IMG/VR virus record: IMGVR_UViG_3300021352_000013
Coordinates: 1-22,969 of that record
Strand: one strand, 5' to 3'
Source: a virus
Length of the DNA stretch: 22,969 nt
A program made the translations under genes and the position numbers. Under the pieces are notes generated by a model, which worked only from the letters and a program-made list of their open reading frames with translations, searched no databases and was not told the DNA's origin. This document shows, piece by piece, positions 18,409 through 22,969 of this stretch. The stretch's first letter is position 1. Each line of letters begins with the position of its first letter.

Positions 18409-19261
18409 AGTCAATATGGAGTTATGGGATTCGGTCAGCGTTACCGACCCATCTATGACCAAGAAGGTTAATCAGCGTGGCGGGTTCACATCCATCGATG
18501 CACACTCTCAGGTTATGGCTGCAACTGAGGCGTTTGGCCCAATCGGTGAGGGGTGGGGTTACGATAACGTCTTCACATATGAGGGTGGTATGGTTATCTG
18601 TCTTCTTACGTTCTGGTGGCGAGGCAATGGTGATGAGGTTGGCAACTCGTTTGGGCCTGTACCTGGCTGCTCAAATCTTCTAGACAATCGAGGCAAGCCT
18701 GACACCGATGCGCATAAGAAAGCCCTTACAGATGGGCTCACGAAGGCTCTCAGCCACCTAGGGTTTAACGCTGACGTGTTTCTTGGTTACTTCGATGACA
18801 ACAAGTACGTTGAAGATGCCCGTCTTAAGATTGGGCAAAAGAAACAAGGCGAATACAGGTTACAAGAAATGCTACAGACTGACGCGGATTACCTTAACGC
18901 CTATAAGCGCATGGTTCAGGATGGTGACGCACTAATGCTGTTTGCCTTTGAAAATAAAATAGCTAGCGACGATCCATTGCGCGAAGCTCTATGGGATTGT
19001 TGGGACCATGGACAGAAAACCAAAATGAACGCTAAGGTTGGTGAGCTTAGAGCGGAGGCTCACAAGATTATTACTGATATGGCTGTCGCAGTTAGTGAGC
19101 ATATTGCTAATGATGATGAGGCTGGGCTGGTAGAGACTTGGGATGACGCAGCGCGTATCAAAGGTGCAATCGTTAGACACTTATCACCAGAAGATCAAGA
19201 GTATTTGAAAAACAGAGCAGTTAGTAAAGCTGAAGATAAAGCATGCAGGAGTGCAGTGTAA
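18401..19261 (+). CDS. Rad52-like single-strand annealing protein
   Basis: The 286-residue protein starts at GTG with GGAGGAG 7 bases upstream. FTSIDAHSQVMAATEAFGPI (29-48), GEGWGYDN, DTDAHKKALTDGLTKALSHL (101-120) and GFNADVFLGYFDDNKYV match phage annealing proteins of the Rad52-like group (Sak3-type, as I recall it). These proteins coat single-stranded DNA and anneal complementary strands in phage recombination and replication. The C-terminal half is helical and acidic. The SSB gene follows in a TAATG overlap, a typical partner. No exonuclease gene is in the window, so it may lie outside or host enzymes may be used. Confidence 0.85.
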   Translation: MSKVNMELWDSVSVTDPSMTKKVNQRGGFTSIDAHSQVMAATEAFGPIGEGWGYDNVFTYEGGMVICLLTFWWRGNGDEVGNSFGPVPGCSNLLDNRGKPDTDAHKKALTDGLTKALSHLGFNADVFLGYFDDNKYVEDARLKIGQKKQGEYRLQEMLQTDADYLNAYKRMVQDGDALMLFAFENKIASDDPLREALWDCWDHGQKTKMNAKVGELRAEAHKIITDMAVAVSEHIANDDEAGLVETWDDAARIKGAIVRHLSPEDQEYLKNRAVSKAEDKACRSAV

Positions 19262-19767
19262 TGGGTGTAACAGTAACTGGTAAATTAAATAAGGCGGCAC
19301 ATCGGTTTCTAGCAGGTGAGTCGGTGGGTTTTGGTATTCGTATTGGTCAGCAGTATTACGACCGAAAGACAAAGCAGAAGGAGTGGACTAACTACAAGGC
19401 TGTTATCTTTGCTAAGAATCCAAACATGATAGCGTTCCTTCAGGGTTCTTTAGTTGAGGGGTCAGTTGTTGAGGTCACAGGTGATACCCAGGCTATCGAA
19501 GTTTACGACGGTCAGAATGGTCAAGTTCTATCTATTGAGATTCACAATGCCAAGCTTGGTTTTGTTCACTCGCCAGAGCAGCCAGCACAGCAAGCGAGTC
19601 CAGCTACAGCTCAACAGGCTAGTCCTGCTCAGCAAGCGTATGCAGCCCCAGCACAGCAAGCCCCTGCGAACTATGCGCCACAGCAGCAAGCGAGTGTTCC
19701 TGCACAACAGGCTGCGGCATCTGCTTCTAAAGGTGGAATGGAGTTTGACGATGACGTTCCGTTCTGA
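19261..19767 (+). CDS. ssb: Single-stranded DNA-binding protein
   Basis: The ATG at 19261 overlaps the previous stop (TAATG) with GGAG upstream. The 168-residue product has an OB-fold part to about residue 102 (KLNKAAHRFLAGESVGFGIR, then WTNYKAVIFAKNPNMIAFLQ, VVEVTGDTQAIEVYDGQNGQ), a Gln/Ala/Pro-rich linker with repeated AQQASPA units, and the acidic tip FDDDVPF. The tip is the bacterial SSB contact for partner proteins, so it probably binds host SSB-interacting enzymes as well as the phage annealing protein. Linker repeats at DNA level (CAGCAAGCG) may vary in length among relatives. Confidence 0.93.
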   Translation: MGVTVTGKLNKAAHRFLAGESVGFGIRIGQQYYDRKTKQKEWTNYKAVIFAKNPNMIAFLQGSLVEGSVVEVTGDTQAIEVYDGQNGQVLSIEIHNAKLGFVHSPEQPAQQASPATAQQASPAQQAYAAPAQQAPANYAPQQQASVPAQQAAASASKGGMEFDDDVPF

Positions 19768-19797
19768 TACTTTAGTACCAATTTAGCATGAGTGTTT

Positions 19798-19823
19798 GGC
19801 CCCCTTAATTGGGGGTCTTTTTT
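19798..19823 (+). terminator. Intrinsic terminator after ssb
   Basis: CCCCC (19800-19804), TTAATT, GGGGG (19811-19815) and TC then six T (19818-19823) make a clear rho-independent terminator for the rightward operon. It overlaps the stop of the converging LamG gene; on the minus strand no U-run follows, so it acts mainly on the plus transcript. Confidence 0.88.
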
Positions 19824-21306
19824 ATGGGATAGATGTCGTTGGTGGCGCTACTGGTACTGGGAAGTTTGCGGTGTACACTGGGCTTCCTAATGTAATTCGC
19901 ATGCCGTCAACACGCCCTTGCTCTGTTTTACTTGATGGAACCATAAGTATTGCTGGCTTGAATGGATTTGGGTTTGTGGATATAAACGCTGCTCCCCATG
20001 TAGTTACACTTACACCGTTAACGTATAGCGTACCTATACCATCGGCAACTGCTACTGCTACATGGTTCCAGTCCGCTGCAACTACTGAACCTGTTTGCAC
20101 ACTATCAGTAAATACATTGTCTGGTCTGTACACCCTAGCTATCACATCGTTACTGTTGTCTGTGAATATACGGAATCCTGTTGCTATTGCCCCTGGCCCT
20201 CTCCACGTCTCGTCGAACACGTTGTATGCTATGTGTACGTAAGGCCCATCACCTGTAGAACCTGCTTGCGCCCACGATTCCACGCAGTAGTTCGTTGTAC
20301 CCATTATAGACGTTGCCCATTTGCCCGGGTTTGTGTATAGAACTGCTCTTGGGAAGTTAGGGAACTCTCCCACGCTTACAGAGTCACCTTCCCAACATTG
20401 TCCGAACTTACCACCAGTTGCTAGCTGTGGCCCGAAGCTTGTTGATCCAGAGTTACCGTCACCCGTCCCTGTTTCGATACTGTTACCTAGGTCATCAACT
20501 GTTGGCCGTGAACCTGGCGCACCGTTCTCAGCATTACTTAAGAATACAACTCGACCGCCAATTAGTGGGTCTGAGTTGATTATCTCTGGTTCGCTTGTTG
20601 GTACGTCGAAAGCATCATAGTAGATGGCACCACCTACGCAAATACGCATAGCGTCAAATATAGGCTGGTCTTCAAGTTGCGATCTAAATACAGCCCTGTA
20701 TTCTGTCCCGCCACCAGGAGCGGCCGCATTAATTCCTGCCACTCTTAACCCGTCTACGTATAGGCTGTATATGGTTCCCCTTCGGTTTAAGGCTATATGT
20801 GACCATGTGAATAACGGTATCTGTTCTGCGTCTCCCACTTCTGATTCATCAACCCTTAATGTCAGAGTTCGATTATAGGATACGACTGCACACCAAGCAG
20901 GGTCAACCAGATTCTGTAGGTTGAATATCTCTCTTGATGTGGGTGTGCCAACCTCCGCTGTAAACCCAACCCAAAACTCAACACAAAAGTCCTTATCTGT
21001 ACTTATATCGAGATCGCTTGTGTGCTCTGTAAAGGTATTAGAGAACGCGCTCGTATTACTTAGGTCGAAAGCATCTACCGATTTTTGAAGGGCGTTTGCC
21101 CCAAACTTGGCGGGGAGCCCTGTTTTTGGCGGTGAAACTTGGGCAACACCATTGTAACCCTCGTTCGTTAGTGTCCTTAATCCAGTGTCGTCTTGGCTAA
21201 CAACAGTACCAGCAGACTGGTTTGCGTTGATTAGAAGAACTGTAAATGGGTCTTCTGGAGGCGTGCTGCCAGTGCTCTTTGAAAATAAGGGTAGGGGTAT
21301 TCTCAT
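19822..21306 (-). CDS. Double LamG/concanavalin-like lectin protein, likely tail or virion surface
   Basis: The ATG at 21306 overlaps the tail fibre stop (ATGA), favoured over an in-frame ATG at 21321; neither has a clear ribosome binding site. The 494-residue protein has two tandem jelly-roll domains. In the first, DKDFCVEFWVGF, SHIALNRRGTIYSLYVDGLR and DAMRICVGGAIYYDAFDVP; in the second, TNYCVESWAQAG, DWNHVAVAVADGIGTLYVNG and VDGMRITLGSPVYTANFPVP. The repeated order shows internal duplication. LamG-like folds bind glycans or other surface ligands, so it probably helps adsorption. It follows the tail fibre gene directly. Confidence 0.85.
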   Translation of the reverse strand: MRIPLPLFSKSTGSTPPEDPFTVLLINANQSAGTVVSQDDTGLRTLTNEGYNGVAQVSPPKTGLPAKFGANALQKSVDAFDLSNTSAFSNTFTEHTSDLDISTDKDFCVEFWVGFTAEVGTPTSREIFNLQNLVDPAWCAVVSYNRTLTLRVDESEVGDAEQIPLFTWSHIALNRRGTIYSLYVDGLRVAGINAAAPGGGTEYRAVFRSQLEDQPIFDAMRICVGGAIYYDAFDVPTSEPEIINSDPLIGGRVVFLSNAENGAPGSRPTVDDLGNSIETGTGDGNSGSTSFGPQLATGGKFGQCWEGDSVSVGEFPNFPRAVLYTNPGKWATSIMGTTNYCVESWAQAGSTGDGPYVHIAYNVFDETWRGPGAIATGFRIFTDNSNDVIARVYRPDNVFTDSVQTGSVVAADWNHVAVAVADGIGTLYVNGVSVTTWGAAFISTNPNPFKPAILMVPSSKTEQGRVDGMRITLGSPVYTANFPVPVAPPTTSIP

Positions 21307-22841
21307 TTGTGGAACAACCATACATCTGTAGATATAGCCTTTAGGTATCCGGTTTCACCAGGGTCCAGGGTCAGTGTGCCGCCAGATTTAAGCCTGATAT
21401 TTGTGGAAGCCCCCTGAATGATAGTTATCGTTCCAGAATCAATGTCATTGATGTTGTCTATAACTATCTCAGCCTTTTGCTGTCGACCAGTATTTAAGCC
21501 TGAAGTTACAGTTAGGTTAAAGTTACCTGGACCATCCCTGTATAGATATTGACCAAGCATTGAAGTCAAAAAATTTCCAGTGGCGGTTATAGGGATTGTA
21601 TTTGAGTTTTGGGTCTCGACTACAGGTATCAATTGGTAGGTGTTCGAGCCAAGATGCTTTAGGATAGACACGTCACCAGGGAACATAGTCTGGTTGTCTA
21701 GTGGTACCACTCCAGTAAAGTTAAGCGTATCAGTCTCTGAAGATGGGTAAGCAATCCAGAATTCTTGGTCTGGTCCGCCAAGGTCGCTAGTAAGTCCAGC
21801 CAGTATTTCTACTGTCACCGCGCCACCAGTCCTATATATATATGAGTTCTGGTCTCCAGCTACTAATTGATAGTTTGCCCCAGACTCTACACGCTCTACA
21901 GTGGGTGGATTTAGCCTCTGTGCGTTTGCGCCAAATTTTACTACACCGTTTTCAGGGTTTAGCCGAATGCTTGATCCGACTTGCTCGCTGGTTATATGGA
22001 GGTCATCAGTGCTGTCACCAGCTACGCCTATTCTTCCAAGGTCTGTGCCGTTGTTGTTTCTAAGGTTGAACCACATCTCAGTAGTGTCTGAATTGTCACT
22101 TTTATTTAGGGACATCTCATCAATAGTTGCTCGCCAGCTTGTCCCACCCCCATTAAACAATGCTAGAGATGTGGTGTAGCCCAGGTTGCTAATATCGCCA
22201 ATGAAAACATTACCACCAAGCGTATTAAGGCTAAGTGTTGCTGGTGTAGTCGCGTCTGACTTTGACTGAATAATGCTTGTGCCGTACTCTATGTGCTGGC
22301 CTGTATCTGGATCAGCATCACCAGTAATCAAAGCAGGGGTCGTGGTATCAATTAGGTTTGGATTTAAGCCCACAAAACTAGATGATGAACCGCCTGTTAG
22401 TACGTCGTTCCAGTTTGCTCCGTCCCATAACTGAACAGCCGATGAGGTCCATCGCATTGAGTCTGTGCCAGCAACAGTTGCTCTCATATCGCCTGCAGAG
22501 TCACGGTAGAATCCCATGCTTATCTGATTGAGGAAGCATATTCCTGGCGCCCCTTCCGTACCATCAATGCACTTGAGCTGGGATTGCATTCCACCTTTCC
22601 CAGATCGCGACAGTGAGTCGGTCATCTCAGAGCCCACATCGGACATCGTAGGGTTTGCCCATCCAGTCTCGATTACGGTATTAGGTACTACCGGGTTTCC
22701 TGCAGGTAGTGTGTAGTTGCCATTGCCATCACGAGACATATCGTTCTCCAGTTCTTTTATTATTGCTGTGTCTTCTAGGTTCTGACCTGAGCAAGCAGTA
22801 AGTAAAGCAAGTAATACAATTTTGTTAAATTTAGCCACCAA
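21303..22841 (-). CDS. Tail fibre-type protein with lipoprotein-like N-terminal extension
   Basis: From a TTG at 22841 (or GTG 22838), with AGGAG 6 to 9 bases upstream, the frame gives 512 residues. The first 34 (MVAKFNKIVLLALLTACSGQ and NLEDTAIIKELEND) form a lipoprotein signal with lipobox LTAC. An inner ATG at 22739, with its own GGAG 6 bases before it, starts SRDGNGNYTLPAGNPVVPNT, the usual N-terminus of one class of phage tail fibre proteins. Then follow SLSRSGKGGMQSQLKCIDGT and Ser/Thr/Asn/Gly-rich beta repeats. The 478-residue inner form is probably the structural one. Both starts look usable. The fibre likely mediates host binding. Confidence 0.85.
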   Translation of the reverse strand: MVAKFNKIVLLALLTACSGQNLEDTAIIKELENDMSRDGNGNYTLPAGNPVVPNTVIETGWANPTMSDVGSEMTDSLSRSGKGGMQSQLKCIDGTEGAPGICFLNQISMGFYRDSAGDMRATVAGTDSMRWTSSAVQLWDGANWNDVLTGGSSSSFVGLNPNLIDTTTPALITGDADPDTGQHIEYGTSIIQSKSDATTPATLSLNTLGGNVFIGDISNLGYTTSLALFNGGGTSWRATIDEMSLNKSDNSDTTEMWFNLRNNNGTDLGRIGVAGDSTDDLHITSEQVGSSIRLNPENGVVKFGANAQRLNPPTVERVESGANYQLVAGDQNSYIYRTGGAVTVEILAGLTSDLGGPDQEFWIAYPSSETDTLNFTGVVPLDNQTMFPGDVSILKHLGSNTYQLIPVVETQNSNTIPITATGNFLTSMLGQYLYRDGPGNFNLTVTSGLNTGRQQKAEIVIDNINDIDSGTITIIQGASTNIRLKSGGTLTLDPGETGYLKAISTDVWLFHK

Positions 22842-22969
22842 GTGAAGCTCCTATTCTTCCAGAGCCCGCCCCGATGCTTCTAAGGTATTCAGAAAGGGCT
22901 TTTAACTTCTTCTGCTCTGCCCCCTCACCCATCATTCTTTTTCCTGCGAATCTTAGCGCACTTTCAGTG
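22831..22969 (-). CDS. C-terminal end of an unidentified gene (partial)
   Basis: A frame open from the window edge ends at TAA 22831-22833 and overlaps the tail fibre start by 11 bases, supplying its AGGAG. The visible end is MMGEGAEQKKLKALSEYLRS, then IGAGSGRIGASLGG. The Gly/Ser-rich tail and place before a fibre gene fit a virion or tail component, but 45 residues are too few to name it. Confidence 0.65.
   Translation of the reverse strand, partial: TESALRFAGKRMMGEGAEQKKLKALSEYLRSIGAGSGRIGASLGG

Noticed and set aside
19560-19740. Repeat array or CRISPR-like pattern
   Set aside because: The repeats are imperfect codons for the Gln/Ala-rich SSB linker, without spacers.
19796-20878. Several plus-strand frames over the LamG gene
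   Set aside because: They are shadows of a clear leftward gene with two lectin-like domains.

Overview
The window is a piece of a tailed double-stranded DNA bacteriophage genome. It carries a partial portal gene, both terminase subunits, tail-fibre-type genes, a lysis cassette, a NinG homologue, an annealing protein with its SSB, and many genes under 100 codons packed with 4 to 20 base overlaps. No integrase or host housekeeping gene is visible. The SSB tip (DDDVPF), the Lar-like zinc ribbons and the NinG protein suggest a gammaproteobacterial host, possibly marine. That is inference, and no species can be named from the sequence.

Layout. (a) 1-5029, leftward: portal (open at the window edge), TerL, two small ATPase-fragment-like proteins, TerS, a membrane protein with a C-terminal winged-helix-like tail, a small protein, a mini P-loop ATPase and a Lar-like zinc ribbon. 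(b) 5030-5810: about 780 bases without a convincing gene, with G-runs then GT-rich, hairpin-rich DNA. (c) 5811-9394, rightward: a promoter and at least eleven small genes, including a conserved 260-residue Cys-containing protein, a MarR-type regulator and a ribbon-helix-helix candidate. (d) 13930 down to 9391, leftward: a 27-residue membrane peptide, a zinc ribbon, a DEAH helicase, NinG, then lysis genes (holin candidate, small membrane protein, T4-type lysozyme, coiled-coil membrane protein). (e) 13960-15595: small leftward genes, a second Lar-like protein and several structured RNA candidates. (f) 15596-17249: an Acb2/Tad1-type cyclic-nucleotide sponge on the plus strand, then a leftward run of small regulators and zinc proteins. 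(g) 17268-17967: a noncoding stretch with three tRNA-like elements that have abnormal middle regions. (h) 17965-19823: a Cro-like gene diverging from a Rad52-like annealing protein plus SSB operon that ends in a clear terminator. (i) 19822-22969, leftward: a double LamG-type lectin protein, a tail fibre with a lipoprotein-like N-terminal extension, and the end of another gene.

Two features tie the window together. A 19-base palindromic operator (GTKGACR-N5-TGTCCAC, with two more diverged copies) sits on the -35 element or start region of at least five transcription units, so one repressor probably controls the Lar-like gene, the rightward operon, the helicase/lysis operon, NinG, a Cro-like gene and the tRNA-like RNA region. 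Second, at least five RNA candidates are closed by a perfect or near-perfect 7-base-pair stem, most with a D-like or T-like arm, yet none has a normal anticodon arm. This operator-controlled set of tRNA-shaped RNAs is the best candidate for an undescribed system. The Acb2/Tad1 protein and the two Lar-like proteins mark the same genome as carrying counter-defence functions.
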